Position numbers and translations under genes: made by a program. From positions 59,179-76,803 of the forward strand of contig DCBH01000072.1 in assembly GCA_002313415.1 (NCBI GenBank): 17,625 bases of DNA, in the 5' to 3' direction. This DNA is from Flavobacteriales bacterium UBA1112 (GTDB lineage: Bacteria > Bacteroidota > Bacteroidia > Flavobacteriales_D > Sanyastnellaceae). The notes under the pieces are model-generated. The model had not been told where the DNA came from. It ran no database searches and saw only the letters and a list, made by a program, of their open reading frames with translations. Below are positions 1 through 8,850 of this stretch, piece by piece (the stretch's first letter is position 1; every line of letters starts with the position of its first letter).

Positions 1-168
1 GGTTTTGCGAATTTGAGTTCAATAGCCATTTTGCTTGGTGGTTTAGGTGGGATGGCGCCTTCACGGCGCAAGGACATCGCACGCATGGGCTTGCTCGCCG
101 TGATGGCTGGCACCATGTCCAATTTGATGTCTGGCACCATTGCAGGTTTCTTCGTGGCGATGACATGA
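1..168 (+). CDS. Concentrative nucleoside transporter (NupC/CNT family), C-terminal fragment
   Basis: This is the last 55 codons of a gene that begins left of the window. Reading frame 1 begins GFANLSSIAILLGGLGGMAP and ends at a TGA at 166-168. The GFAN-S-SI motif, followed by GG-GG-AP-RR-DIAR and a closing hydrophobic helix (SNLMSGTIAGFFVAM), matches the end of CNT-family sodium- or proton-coupled nucleoside symporters, which import nucleosides across the inner membrane. Its stop codon overlaps the start of the next gene (ATGA at 165-168), so the two are probably translationally coupled. The downstream phosphorylase would use the imported nucleoside, which supports the call. Only the tail is visible, so substrate preference cannot be judged. 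Confidence 0.85.
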   Translation, partial: GFANLSSIAILLGGLGGMAPSRRKDIARMGLLAVMAGTMSNLMSGTIAGFFVAMT

Positions 169-1529
169 GTAACCCGACCAACCAGAGCGTGGGGCTGCCC
201 CAAGAGTGGATTCAAAAAAAGCGCGACGGACTGTGTCTGACCTTGGAAGAAATCACTGCTTTTGTGGAAGGGGTGACTTCTGGAGCAGTTACAGAGGCGC
301 AAATTGCCGCATTCTCCATGGCCGTTTTTTTTCAGGATTTGGATGTAGAGGAGCGAGTGGCACTGACGCTTGCTGTTCGCGACTCTGGCCGAGTGCTGAC
401 TTGGGATCGCAATCGATTGCGTGGCCCCATTTTGGACAAGCATAGCACGGGTGGTGTGGGAGATGCCGTGTCTTTGATGCTGGCTCCCATGCTCGCAGCT
501 TGCGGTGTTCATGTCCCCATGATTGCAGGAAGGGGCCTGGCCCACACAGGTGGCACCATCGACAAATTGGAGTCCATACCAGGATATCAAACGGGTGTTC
601 ATGCAGATCACTTCCAACGGGTGGTTGAAAAACACGGATTTGCCATTGTTCGCCAAACAGAGGACTTGGCACCTGCAGATCAAAGGATGTACGCCGTGCG
701 CGATGTGACTGCAACGGTAGAGAACTTGGGGTTGATTACGGCCTCGATTGTTTCAAAGAAATTGGCAGCGGGTCTTGAACACCTCGTCCTCGATGTCAAA
801 TGTGGAAATGGGGCGGTCATGCAAGATTTGGACGAGGCACGGCGACTTGCTGAAAGCATGGTGGCTGTCGGCAACGGCGCAGGGATGAACACATCGGCAT
901 TGCTGACTGACATGTCAGTGCCACTTGCGTGGTCGGCGGGGAATGCTCTTGAGGTACATGAGGCCGTATCTTATTTGAAGGATGGCTCTATGCGACACCC
1001 GCGCCTGCATGAGGTGGTGATGGAATTGGGTGCGGCTCTGCTCGTTCAAGCTGAGGTCTACGCAGATAAGGTTGGTGCTCGCCAAGCGCTTGAAAACGTG
1101 CTCGATGACGGATCTGCATTGACTTCGATGGCAGCGAGCATTGAGGCTATGGGGGGAGATCCAAAAGTAGTTGACTGCCCTGAAAAGGTTTTGCCCAATG
1201 CACCAGTGAATTGTCCCATCACGGCTCCGCGTTCTGGCAAAATTGCTGGATACGATGTTCGCCAATTGGGGATGGCAGTGGTGGAACTAGGTGGCGGTCG
1301 CACCCAGACAGACGCTTCCATTGATCATTCGGTGGGGTTTGGTCAAATTTCCATGGCTGGAATTCAGGTGCGTGAAGGCGAATTGCTTGCCATGGTTCAT
1401 GCCAAGACGCAAGGGCAAGCTGATCGCGCGGCTTCGAGGTTTGTATCTGCTTTAAAGTGGGACAGCGATGAAAAGGTGCCAAATGTGATGCAGGGCCAAA
1501 TCGGCTTTCCGACCGACTCTGGAAGTTGA
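165..1529 (+). CDS. deoA: Thymidine / pyrimidine-nucleoside phosphorylase
   Basis: The 454-residue protein cleaves thymidine (or uridine) with phosphate to the free base and (deoxy)ribose-1-phosphate, a cytoplasmic salvage step. The glycine-rich phosphate-binding motif KHSTGGVGD is at residues 92-100. The family signature GRGLAHTGGTIDKLESIPG is at 122-140. Residues matching the pyrimidine-binding set of E. coli DeoA are visible with the same spacing: Tyr176, Arg179, Ser194 and Lys198. Length is close to the 433-440 residues usual for the family, with a short N-terminal extension. The start is fixed by the ATGA overlap with the upstream nucleoside transporter, giving an uptake-plus-salvage operon. 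Whether it is a strict thymidine phosphorylase (DeoA) or a broader pyrimidine-nucleoside phosphorylase (Pdp) cannot be settled by eye, so the symbol is provisional. Confidence 0.93.
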   Translation: MSNPTNQSVGLPQEWIQKKRDGLCLTLEEITAFVEGVTSGAVTEAQIAAFSMAVFFQDLDVEERVALTLAVRDSGRVLTWDRNRLRGPILDKHSTGGVGDAVSLMLAPMLAACGVHVPMIAGRGLAHTGGTIDKLESIPGYQTGVHADHFQRVVEKHGFAIVRQTEDLAPADQRMYAVRDVTATVENLGLITASIVSKKLAAGLEHLVLDVKCGNGAVMQDLDEARRLAESMVAVGNGAGMNTSALLTDMSVPLAWSAGNALEVHEAVSYLKDGSMRHPRLHEVVMELGAALLVQAEVYADKVGARQALENVLDDGSALTSMAASIEAMGGDPKVVDCPEKVLPNAPVNCPITAPRSGKIAGYDVRQLGMAVVELGGGRTQTDASIDHSVGFGQISMAGIQVREGELLAMVHAKTQGQADRAASRFVSALKWDSDEKVPNVMQGQIGFPTDSGS

Positions 1530-1556
1530 GCGCTGTTCAATGACGACCTTTGACTC

Positions 1557-2321
1557 ATGGTGAAAGTGAAGATGTTTTCTTCGGTCCAACCTTCTCAAGA
1601 ACCGGCAATGGAGATGCCCCCTCTTGATGCGAGGGCCTTCTATGATGTTGTCGATTCGAGAAGAAGCACGAGGGTATATGCAAGGGACTGCGTTGCAGAT
1701 GAGGCCATTGATCGGGTTGTCGATGCGGCGCAGAAGGCACCAAATTCCTCAAATCTTCAATGTTGGGAAATTTATCGGGTGGCATCCACTGACAAGAAGA
1801 AAAAATTGGTCGAAGCGTGCTTGGGGCAACCAGCGGCCTCCACGGCACCAGAGTTGTTCGTTTTTGTGGCGAGGCCAGACCTGTGGCGGCGCAACAACAC
1901 CTGGACCTTAAAGGAATTTGATCGTCGTGGTAACATGCCGGAACGGGCTTATCAATATTTCAACAAAATCACCCGAATCGCCTATACGCAGGGGGTTTTT
2001 GCGTGGGTCAAGAGAGTTTGGCTGCCATTAAGGGGCTTGTTGAAAGCGACGCCTCGTGAACCCATTGGATGGGCTGACATGCGCGTTTGGGCGCACAAAA
2101 GCACCGCACTTTCGGCAGCTCACTTCATGCTTGCGATGCGTGCTGAAGGATACGATACATGCCCGATGGAGGGCATGGACAGCAAGAGGGTGAAAAAGAT
2201 TTTGGAGTTGCCGTCGCGAGCAGAGGTCTGTATGGTGATTTCCGCGGGAAAAAGAACAGCCAAAGGAATTTATGGCTCGCGTTTTCGTTTCGAGCGCGAC
2301 ACCTTTTATCACGTCCGTTGA
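1557..2321 (+). CDS. Nitroreductase family flavoprotein
   Basis: The 254-residue protein is a probable FMN-dependent NAD(P)H oxidoreductase of the nitroreductase fold. Evidence is the N-terminal FMN phosphate-binding motif SRRSTR (residues 34-39), the APNSSNLQCWE segment (61-71) that corresponds to the family APSxxNxQPW motif, and a late YDTCPMEG segment (about 198-205) matching the usual G-xSCPMxG region before the C-terminal strand VCMVISAGKR. A basic, aromatic-rich middle stretch (about 124-170) is longer than in minimal family members. It begins 27 bases after the phosphorylase stop on the same strand and could be co-transcribed, though no pathway link to nucleoside salvage is evident. 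The first ATG was kept; Met6 or Met17 are possible alternative starts. The natural substrate is unknown. Confidence 0.85.
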   Translation: MVKVKMFSSVQPSQEPAMEMPPLDARAFYDVVDSRRSTRVYARDCVADEAIDRVVDAAQKAPNSSNLQCWEIYRVASTDKKKKLVEACLGQPAASTAPELFVFVARPDLWRRNNTWTLKEFDRRGNMPERAYQYFNKITRIAYTQGVFAWVKRVWLPLRGLLKATPREPIGWADMRVWAHKSTALSAAHFMLAMRAEGYDTCPMEGMDSKRVKKILELPSRAEVCMVISAGKRTAKGIYGSRFRFERDTFYHVR

Positions 2322-2328
2322 TGTTCAG

Positions 2329-2354
2329 TCACATGAATTGCTTGTGATTTTCTT
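2329..2354 (+). terminator. Weak candidate terminator after nitroreductase
   Basis: TCACA (2329-2333) can pair with TGTGA (2343-2347), and the hairpin is followed by TTTTCTT. The stem is only five base pairs, so this is a weak call. A second short perfect hairpin, ACAAGT-TTTG-ACTTGT, lies at 2382-2397 between the convergent genes but lacks a T tract on the plus strand. Confidence 0.25.
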
Positions 2355-2401
2355 GATTTCGCACCTGAAAAGTGAAGACCAACAAGTTTTGACTTGTCCG
2401 G

Positions 2402-3442
2402 CTAAAGGTTGGCAATGAATCTGTCCCAACTCAAACGCCTGAGGCTCTGTTCGCCTGCCAACCACAACGTTTGACCGCTTGGGGAAAAGCGGGCGACGTA
2501 GAAACTGCTGTCGCTCATATGCTGCCAGGAAAAACCACCATTCAAACTCACATCGATTCCCTGAAAACCCACGGCAACGACCTCTCCTTTCCTCGTTGGA
2601 TGGTGTTGGATGCAGGACCGATAACCAGGTCCGGTTCCTTCAGCAATCAAGGTCCAATGCTCACCTCCATCTGCGGTTGAAATGAGGTTGCCGATGTTGT
2701 TTTCAGGGTGCCCCCAATGCCCGCCAATGGCCAATCCATTCTGTGAATCCGCGAAGGAGGCACCAAACACACCACTCATCGTTTCGCCTTGTCGTATCGG
2801 TAAATCAAAAACCTCCCATTTGTGACCGCGATTTACACTTCGCAAACAGCGAGATGCCATACCCCCAGTGAACACCCATGCTGTGTCGCCTTGAATGCAG
2901 ATGTTGCCGTTGGAAGCTGCAAATCCTGCCTCGCCCTCAGTGTGTTCCGGAATCAATTTGCATGAAGTCGCTTGCCACGATTGACCAGCATCTCGGGTTA
3001 TAAGGAGGTTTAAACACCCGTTGACAGGATCACCAAAGACAAGTCCTTCCTCGAAATTCCACCATGCCATGGCATCTAAAAACACAGTTGAACTGGTATC
3101 TTGATACACCCACTTTGGTTGAAGGGAGTTGCTGTCGGTACGGGCAATCCAAGCTGGAGAAGCAATGGACGCAGCAAACCAACTTGAGCCATTTGTCGCA
3201 GAGGATCTGAAGGACGGAAGAATAGAGTCTGGTGTCAACCATTGGATGTGATGCCATTGGTTTCCAGCATTTGTGGTTTGACCAACCCAGCCATCTGCAC
3301 CTGCATAACGTATGTGATGTTCATCAATGACGTCCAGCGAACGAATGGAAGATGGAGATGGCCATGTTATGTCCTGCGGCTCGTGTTGACAAGCGATTAA
3401 AACTAGTAAGCATGGCCACAAATGATTGATGCGTTCACTCAT
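2402..3442 (-). CDS. Lipoprotein with BNR/Asp-box beta-propeller repeats
   Basis: The 346-residue protein has a short hydrophobic N-terminus ending in a lipobox-like LIAC, with Cys18 as the likely lipidated residue, so it is probably anchored in a membrane facing the periplasm or surface. The rest consists of beta-propeller blades of the YCF48/BNR type. Asp-box-like turns are visible at TTNAGNQW (56-63), TRDAGQSW (149-156), SVNRGHKW (202-209), STADGGEHW (255-263) and SLNGGFSW (299-306). Such propellers are binding or scaffold domains, and no catalytic signature was recognised; automatic labels such as oxidoreductase or photosystem assembly factor should not be trusted here. It is transcribed divergently from the TonB-dependent receptor, so a shared promoter region and a role at the envelope are plausible but unproven. 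Confidence 0.78.
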   Translation of the reverse strand: MSERINHLWPCLLVLIACQHEPQDITWPSPSSIRSLDVIDEHHIRYAGADGWVGQTTNAGNQWHHIQWLTPDSILPSFRSSATNGSSWFAASIASPAWIARTDSNSLQPKWVYQDTSSTVFLDAMAWWNFEEGLVFGDPVNGCLNLLITRDAGQSWQATSCKLIPEHTEGEAGFAASNGNICIQGDTAWVFTGGMASRCLRSVNRGHKWEVFDLPIRQGETMSGVFGASFADSQNGLAIGGHWGHPENNIGNLISTADGGEHWTLIAEGTGPGYRSCIQHHPTRKGEVVAVGFQGIDVSLNGGFSWQHMSDSSFYVARFSPSGQTLWLAGEQSLRRLSWDRFIANL

Positions 3443-3533
3443 GATGCGAAAGTGTGAAAGAATTATTCTTTTTCGTGGACAAATGATTGCGTTTGCTCAA
3501 AGACGTAGGCATCAATTTGAGCCATATTGCCTT

Positions 3534-5903
3534 ATGATCAAAGCTTTGCAGGGACTGCCGGTCTGTTTTAGCCTTGGATTTTTGTCACTCTCATTGACCA
3601 GTTTGGCTCAAAATCCTCAGCGTTGGACAACGCTAGATGGAGGAAGTACAACGGGTCAAGAGCTGCCCCTACCAGGAGTGACTGTTCAGGTGGGATGCGA
3701 GGGGGAGGAGGCATCCATGGTGTTGTCCTCAGACACAGATGGTCGATTGGTAGCGCCTGAAGTCTTGAGCTTTTGTCCCGGAGAATGTTGGGCTACATTC
3801 AGCTTTGTGGGCTATGAAGAGCTGACATTGTCGTGCAAACGGATTGCCAAGCTCAACGGCCAAATTGTAATGAATCCGATGGCGGAAAAATTGGATGCCG
3901 TGGTCATTACTGCCAGCATCTCTGGATCCAAAGTGCAAGACGAGACAGTTCCCGTGACTGTGCTCAAACCTTACTTGGTGGAGGCCGCAAACGCCACCGA
4001 TTTGAAAGGGTTGGTATCCAAAACGCCAGGGGTATCCATCCTCGATGGTCAGGTGAGCATTCGAGGAGGAAGTGGATACAGTTACGGTGTTGGAAGCCGG
4101 GTCCAAATGTTGCTTGACGGCATGCCAATGCTTTCAGGCGATTTGGGGGAGATATGGTGGTCTTACTTGCCAATGGAGCACGTTGGACAAGTGGAGGTTG
4201 TAAAATCGACAGCGTCCTCCATGTACGGTTCTGGGGCATCCAACGGGGTCATTCACATGCGCACGGTGTGGCCGGGTTCCAAACCTGAAACGGTGGTCAG
4301 CGTTTTCAACGGCGTGTATTCGGACCCCGACTCCACACAGTGGCGCTGGTGGGATCACAGTTACTCTCCGATTTCGAATGGCATGAGTGCATCGCACAGG
4401 CAAGCTTTTGGCAAGTTGGACATCGTAGCTGGAGGCAGTGTGTTCTCTGATAAAACTTACCTCTCTGTAGGTCACGAGCAGCGCATTCGCGGGAATGTGA
4501 AATTTCGATACAGGCTGTCTCCCAAGTGGCAGTTTGGGGGGGCATGGCAAGGTCAATACCAACAAATGGGGCGCTTCATTTTGTGGGACGATTTTGCCAC
4601 CAATGCGTATCTGCCAATGCAAGGGACATCAAGTGAAGATCGATGGGCAAATTGGCATGCCGATGCTTGGGCCGTTTATGCTCCTTTGCAGGGCGGCACC
4701 CATCATCTAAACACCCGTGTTTTCCAAACGTCTCGGTTCGGTAAAAATCCTGGGGCAACGAGTACCAGCAGAGTAAGCATGGGTCAATATCGCTACTCTC
4801 GAGCGGTCAGTGATCATCTCTCACTCCAAGTGGGTTGCTTTGGTTTAATGCAGAAGTCATTCTCCAGTTTGTACCCTGGAATTGATCTTCTTACGTTCAA
4901 TGGCGCATATTTCAACCAAGTTGAATGGTCCAATCGAGGTTGGAAATTTGTCGGAGGTGTGCGTTATGAAAACAATGTGAATCCTGGAATTTTTTCTGAA
5001 TCTTCTGGGCCCATTTACAGGTTTGGATTAAATCGAAGACTTACCCCTTCCACGAATTTGCGATTTTCTTACGGGGAGTCCTTGCGCTTTGCTTCTCTTG
5101 GAGAGCGATACGTCGAAGGCAATCTCACGGACGGCATCAACATCCAAGGAAACATCGGCCTTCAAAGTGAGTCAGGCAACAACTGGGAGTTGGGGTTGGT
5201 CCAAGAATTCAAAGGAGACGCAGGCAGTCTTCTGCTCGAGGGGTCGGCTTTTGTCCTCAATTACGACGAGATGATTGAATACACATTGCGAGCTCAAACG
5301 GACTCCAATGGAACAATTGTGATCGAAAATGGGGCTCCTCAATTCTTTTTCCAGCCACTGAATTTAGGGCGAACCCGTATTGCAGGTTATGAGTTCAGTG
5401 CTGTAGGAGAAGGACAGGTGATGGGCATCCCCATGCGCACTGTGGCGGGGTACACTTACAATTACGCCGGGGATCTGACCAATGACACTGCTCAAGTGAA
5501 TGTGGGTGTATTCTTAGATAACTTCTTGAGCTCCAATGACTCAACGGCTCGTGACAGTTTGGTTGCAGCAGGTTCCTTGTTGAAGTATCGAAACAAAGGC
5601 TCCTTAAAGATTGATGTCGAATGGGATTTGGGGCCATGGACGGTGGGAGTTGCACTCAATCATCAAAGTTTCATTGATGCGGTCGATTGGTACTTCGAGG
5701 AATTGATCAGTGGATTGGTGAATTATCGAGAACAATTCACCAATGGGGCGAAGCGCTGGGATGCACGTTTGGCTTACACAGCCCCGAAAGGCCAACGCTT
5801 TTCGCTCATTGTCAACAACGTCACAAACGGCATTGTGAGTACACGGCCAGGCATTCTTGGTGCGCCGAGGCACGTCATGTTGAGATTTGACGCCACCTTT
5901 TGA
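3534..5903 (+). CDS. TonB-dependent outer-membrane receptor
   Basis: The frame is open from 3426, but I place the start at 3534. There the protein begins with a good signal peptide (MIKALQGLPVCFSLGFLSLSL, then TSLAQ), and earlier ATGs would overlap the divergent lipoprotein gene and add a charged, non-signal leader. The resulting 789 residues contain a carboxypeptidase-like regulatory domain (about 45-115), a TonB-box-like DAVVITAS (about 121-128), a plug domain (about 135-245) with SIRGGSGYSYGVGSRVQMLL and DGMPM, and a 22-strand-type barrel ending in the outer-membrane C-terminal Phe (LRFDATF). The protein imports a ligand through the outer membrane using TonB energy. The substrate is not evident. 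There is no SusD-like partner beside it, which argues against a classical glycan-uptake pair and favours a siderophore, cobalamin or metal-type receptor. Confidence 0.92.
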   Translation: MIKALQGLPVCFSLGFLSLSLTSLAQNPQRWTTLDGGSTTGQELPLPGVTVQVGCEGEEASMVLSSDTDGRLVAPEVLSFCPGECWATFSFVGYEELTLSCKRIAKLNGQIVMNPMAEKLDAVVITASISGSKVQDETVPVTVLKPYLVEAANATDLKGLVSKTPGVSILDGQVSIRGGSGYSYGVGSRVQMLLDGMPMLSGDLGEIWWSYLPMEHVGQVEVVKSTASSMYGSGASNGVIHMRTVWPGSKPETVVSVFNGVYSDPDSTQWRWWDHSYSPISNGMSASHRQAFGKLDIVAGGSVFSDKTYLSVGHEQRIRGNVKFRYRLSPKWQFGGAWQGQYQQMGRFILWDDFATNAYLPMQGTSSEDRWANWHADAWAVYAPLQGGTHHLNTRVFQTSRFGKNPGATSTSRVSMGQYRYSRAVSDHLSLQVGCFGLMQKSFSSLYPGIDLLTFNGAYFNQVEWSNRGWKFVGGVRYENNVNPGIFSESSGPIYRFGLNRRLTPSTNLRFSYGESLRFASLGERYVEGNLTDGINIQGNIGLQSESGNNWELGLVQEFKGDAGSLLLEGSAFVLNYDEMIEYTLRAQTDSNGTIVIENGAPQFFFQPLNLGRTRIAGYEFSAVGEGQVMGIPMRTVAGYTYNYAGDLTNDTAQVNVGVFLDNFLSSNDSTARDSLVAAGSLLKYRNKGSLKIDVEWDLGPWTVGVALNHQSFIDAVDWYFEELISGLVNYREQFTNGAKRWDARLAYTAPKGQRFSLIVNNVTNGIVSTRPGILGAPRHVMLRFDATF

Positions 5904-5956
5904 GGACTTCATTTGCAACTCTGGAATTGAAGTGATGTTCGTGACTTTTCGCCACT

Positions 5957-5964
5957 TAACTTTC
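5957..5964 (+). promoter_or_regulatory. Possible Bacteroidota -7 element before the S8 protease
   Basis: TAACTTTC agrees with the Bacteroidota -7 consensus TAnnTTTG in all but the last base and lies 28 bases before the ATG at 5993. I see no well-spaced TTG element about 17-23 bases upstream, so this is only a weak candidate. Confidence 0.2.
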
Positions 5965-5992
5965 CCCTCGATTTGATTCATTATCCAATTCC

Positions 5993-8827
5993 ATGAAATT
6001 AAAACGTCTTTTTAACGCAGCCTTCGCATTGACTTTGACGACGGGCGGGACAGATGCAGTGGCCCAAGGCCACATTCCCGGAGAGTTCATCGTCATGTTC
6101 CACAGCGATCAGGATGGCACCAAGTGGGCCAATGAATATCAATTGGAGCATGTGGATTTGCTTTCGCATCGTGCGCACATTCACCTTGTCCGAATTGCAG
6201 AAGTGACGACATCTGCGCAGGACTGGGAGTTGCTGCGTCGCTTGCGCCAGGACAGCCGCATCGAAGCGGCTCAATTCAACCATGAGGTTCAGAATCGTGA
6301 AACGTTGCCCGATGACCCTCAATTGAGTCAGCAGTGGCATCATGTAGAAAACGGAGATCACGACATTGACAGTGACTTGGCCTGGGACATCACCACAGGC
6401 GGTGCAGGTGCAGATGGCTCTCGCATTGTCGTCGCGGTTCTCGAGGGCGGCGGCTCCAACTACAATCACGTGGACCTCATTGACAATCACTGGGTGAACG
6501 AAGCAGAGATTCCCGGCAATGGCGTTGATGACGACGAAAATGGTTTTGTCGACGACTACAACGGTTGGAATTCTGGAAGCAACAACGACGCCATTGCAGC
6601 AGGTGGTCACGGAACTTCCGTAAGTGGCATGATTGGAGCGACAGGAGACAATGGCATAGGTGGCGTCGGTGTGAACTGGGACGTGGACATCATGCAGGTT
6701 GACATGGGGGGCGGTCTTTCAGAGGCCAACGTCATTGCGGCTTACAATTACCCTTATGAGATGCGTGCACTCTTCAATGAAAGCAATGGAGCTCGAGGTG
6801 CCTTTGTTGTCGCTACAAATGCATCATGGGGGATCGATCTGGCCAACCCTGCGAATTATCCCGTGTGGTGTGCTTATTACGATGACCTCGGTGAACAAGG
6901 CATTTTGAATTGCGGTGCGACGGCCAATGCCCAATACAACATTGACACGCAAGGGGACATGCCGACAGGGTGCAGTTCTCCGTACATGGTGGCTGTAACC
7001 GCCACAAACGACAACGACGTTCGAACGTTTTCTGGATATGGGGCGACGACCATTGACCTGGGAGCTCCGGGCGAGAATGTTTTCCTTCCAAGCGGCACCA
7101 CAGGCTATGGAAATACGAGCGGCACGTCGTTCGCAAGCCCGTGCGTTGCAGGTGCGATTGCCTTGGTATACAGTGCCCCGTGTCCTGATCTGATGGGGCT
7201 TGCGATAAGCAATCCACAAGCGGCGGCGGATTTGGTTCGCGGTTACATTCTTGATGGCACAGATGAGGTCAGCAATTTGATAGGCGAAACAGTTACGGGA
7301 GGACGTTTGAATGTTCACAATGCACTCGAATTGGCTCTCGCAAATTGCGGACCCATTGAGTGTGACATCGACAGCGTAGTTGTATCCTCAGGCTGTGTAT
7401 ACGACCCCACGTTAGACTCTGTGGTGACTGAAATAGATCTAGGAGTGGAGCTAGGTTCTTTTCTATGTTCAACCACCTTGGTTTGTCAATCCAATGACTT
7501 TGACAGTCTAGGAGTTTCTTGTGATTCACTGGTCATCAATTCTGGAGATACGTACACTTTCAACGGTGCATATCCGAGCGTGAATTATGAATTTTACGTG
7601 AGCGTCGATTCTCTTGTCTCAGAAACGGTGTTGGTCACTACCCCTGCTTGTGATACGCTGGTGCCCGGATGTACAATTGAGGTTGATGCCTTCGGGAATG
7701 AGGCACTGAATTTCAACCCTATCGCAACCATCGATGACGGTTCTTGTGAATTTCCCTGCATTGACTTCACTCTAAACATTCTCACCGATTGCTGGCCAGA
7801 AGAAGTGGGGTGGGAGTTGGTGTTAGGCGAAACCATTGTCGCCTCCGCGGAAGCGGGAGACTACACAGAATCCGAAACTGAAGTGTCTTTCGAGCAATGC
7901 CTCACCGAAGGCTGTTACACATTCGTCATTACGGACACCTACGGAGATGGACTGAATGGTGCCCAATGGAATCAATGCGGAGTGGACGGCGATTACACAG
8001 CGACAGATTCATCGGGGATGGTGTTGTTCCAAATGATCGAAGCGGATTACGGCAGTGAAACCCAACATCAATTCTGTCTGCCATCAATTTTCGGTTGCAC
8101 CAACCCAGACGCATGCAACTTCGATGAGTTGGCCAACACGGACAATGGCTCTTGCGAAGTTCCTGGCGATGAATGTGACGACGGTGACGAGAATACTGTG
8201 TTTGACGTCATTGGGGAACAATGCCTCTGCACCGGGATTCCTGCCGTATTTGGATGTACTGATGAGGGGGCCTGCAACTATGAAGCGACGGCAAATGTTG
8301 ATGATGAGTCGTGCTACACACTCGGTGGAGGTAGCATATCGGGGCCTTTGTTTCCATTCGCGGGAAATGTGGCGACGTACACTTACAATGGGGCCGTAGG
8401 GGACGACTTTACGTGGAGTGCAAATGGAGGCGAAATCACAAATGGCCAAGGAACTACCGAAATCCAAGTGACATGGGGTAGCCAACCTGGCTCGGGATCT
8501 GTTTCTGTGATTGAGTCAGACACCACAGGTTGTGAGGGTGAAGTCATCCGAACAATTCAGATCCTAGAAATGGTCGATTTTGTTGAAGGAATTGGGGAGA
8601 TTGAACTGGTATTGATTCCCAATCCAGCGCGAGGAAAGGTGATGTTCAGTTGGGGTTCAAATGAAATTCAGCAAGCCAACGTATCTGTATTTGATGTTCG
8701 CGGCGCAGAAGTCTTGCAAGCTGTGACAACGTCATGGTTAAATGTCGAATCTTTGGCACCAGGGCGCTACACTGTGGTCGTTCAGACAGTCCAAGGTCAA
8801 GCGGCATTGCCTCTGATGATCCAGTAG
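5993..8827 (+). CDS. Secreted subtilisin-like (S8) protease with Cys-rich repeats and T9SS sorting domain
   Basis: The 944-residue protein starts with a signal peptide (to about residue 25, AVAQ). A propeptide-like segment follows (about 30-100), then an S8 catalytic domain (about 125-450). His206 (GGHGTS), oxyanion Asn276 (NASWG) and nucleophile Ser379 (GTSFASP) are present. The Asp position, however, reads VAVLEGGGSNYNHVDL, giving Glu151 instead of Asp. An acidic, probably calcium-binding insert (GNGVDDDENGFVDD) follows. Further on are a beta-sandwich region, one diverged Cys-rich repeat (559-587), a domain with TDTYGDGLNG (about 589-697), two more Cys-rich repeats (701-724, 754-776), a PKD-like region (about 780-860) and a T9SS type A sorting domain (868-944). 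It is therefore probably released or surface-attached through type IX secretion. Activity is uncertain because of the Asp-to-Glu change. Confidence 0.92.
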   Translation: MKLKRLFNAAFALTLTTGGTDAVAQGHIPGEFIVMFHSDQDGTKWANEYQLEHVDLLSHRAHIHLVRIAEVTTSAQDWELLRRLRQDSRIEAAQFNHEVQNRETLPDDPQLSQQWHHVENGDHDIDSDLAWDITTGGAGADGSRIVVAVLEGGGSNYNHVDLIDNHWVNEAEIPGNGVDDDENGFVDDYNGWNSGSNNDAIAAGGHGTSVSGMIGATGDNGIGGVGVNWDVDIMQVDMGGGLSEANVIAAYNYPYEMRALFNESNGARGAFVVATNASWGIDLANPANYPVWCAYYDDLGEQGILNCGATANAQYNIDTQGDMPTGCSSPYMVAVTATNDNDVRTFSGYGATTIDLGAPGENVFLPSGTTGYGNTSGTSFASPCVAGAIALVYSAPCPDLMGLAISNPQAAADLVRGYILDGTDEVSNLIGETVTGGRLNVHNALELALANCGPIECDIDSVVVSSGCVYDPTLDSVVTEIDLGVELGSFLCSTTLVCQSNDFDSLGVSCDSLVINSGDTYTFNGAYPSVNYEFYVSVDSLVSETVLVTTPACDTLVPGCTIEVDAFGNEALNFNPIATIDDGSCEFPCIDFTLNILTDCWPEEVGWELVLGETIVASAEAGDYTESETEVSFEQCLTEGCYTFVITDTYGDGLNGAQWNQCGVDGDYTATDSSGMVLFQMIEADYGSETQHQFCLPSIFGCTNPDACNFDELANTDNGSCEVPGDECDDGDENTVFDVIGEQCLCTGIPAVFGCTDEGACNYEATANVDDESCYTLGGGSISGPLFPFAGNVATYTYNGAVGDDFTWSANGGEITNGQGTTEIQVTWGSQPGSGSVSVIESDTTGCEGEVIRTIQILEMVDFVEGIGEIELVLIPNPARGKVMFSWGSNEIQQANVSVFDVRGAEVLQAVTTSWLNVESLAPGRYTVVVQTVQGQAALPLMIQ
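8093..8320 (+). repeat. Two Cys-rich GCTDxxACNY repeats in the S8 protease
   Basis: These encode GCTNPDACNF...DNGSCEV (8093-8164) and GCTDEGACNYEATANVDDESC (8252-8320). A more diverged copy beginning GCTIEVDAFGNEALNFNP is at 7667-7753. Each copy has three spaced cysteines and an acidic DDGSC-type end. The same module recurs in the metalloprotease and in the giant protein downstream. Confidence 0.85.
8594..8824 (+). other. T9SS type A C-terminal sorting domain
   Basis: Residues 868-944 of the S8 protease show the usual order of this domain: LIPNPARGKVMFSW, then VSVFDVRGAEVL, then LAPGRYTVVVQT, ending in a short strand. In Bacteroidota such domains direct proteins through the type IX secretion apparatus and are normally removed on the surface. 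Confidence 0.88.
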
Positions 8828-8850
8828 TTCACGAGGGCACTTTACTTATG

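Noticed and set aside
2382..2397. Hairpin ACAAGT-TTTG-ACTTGT between convergent genes
   Set aside because: The stem is only six base pairs and no T tract follows on the plus strand. It may occur by chance, so it is mentioned but not called.
4134..4622. Open minus-strand frame of 162 codons
   Set aside because: It is entirely antisense to the TonB-dependent receptor plug and barrel region. No family resemblance was seen.
5999..6610. Open minus-strand frame of 203 codons
   Set aside because: It is antisense to the signal peptide and catalytic start of the S8 protease, whose motifs are clear. The minus-strand product has no recognisable features.
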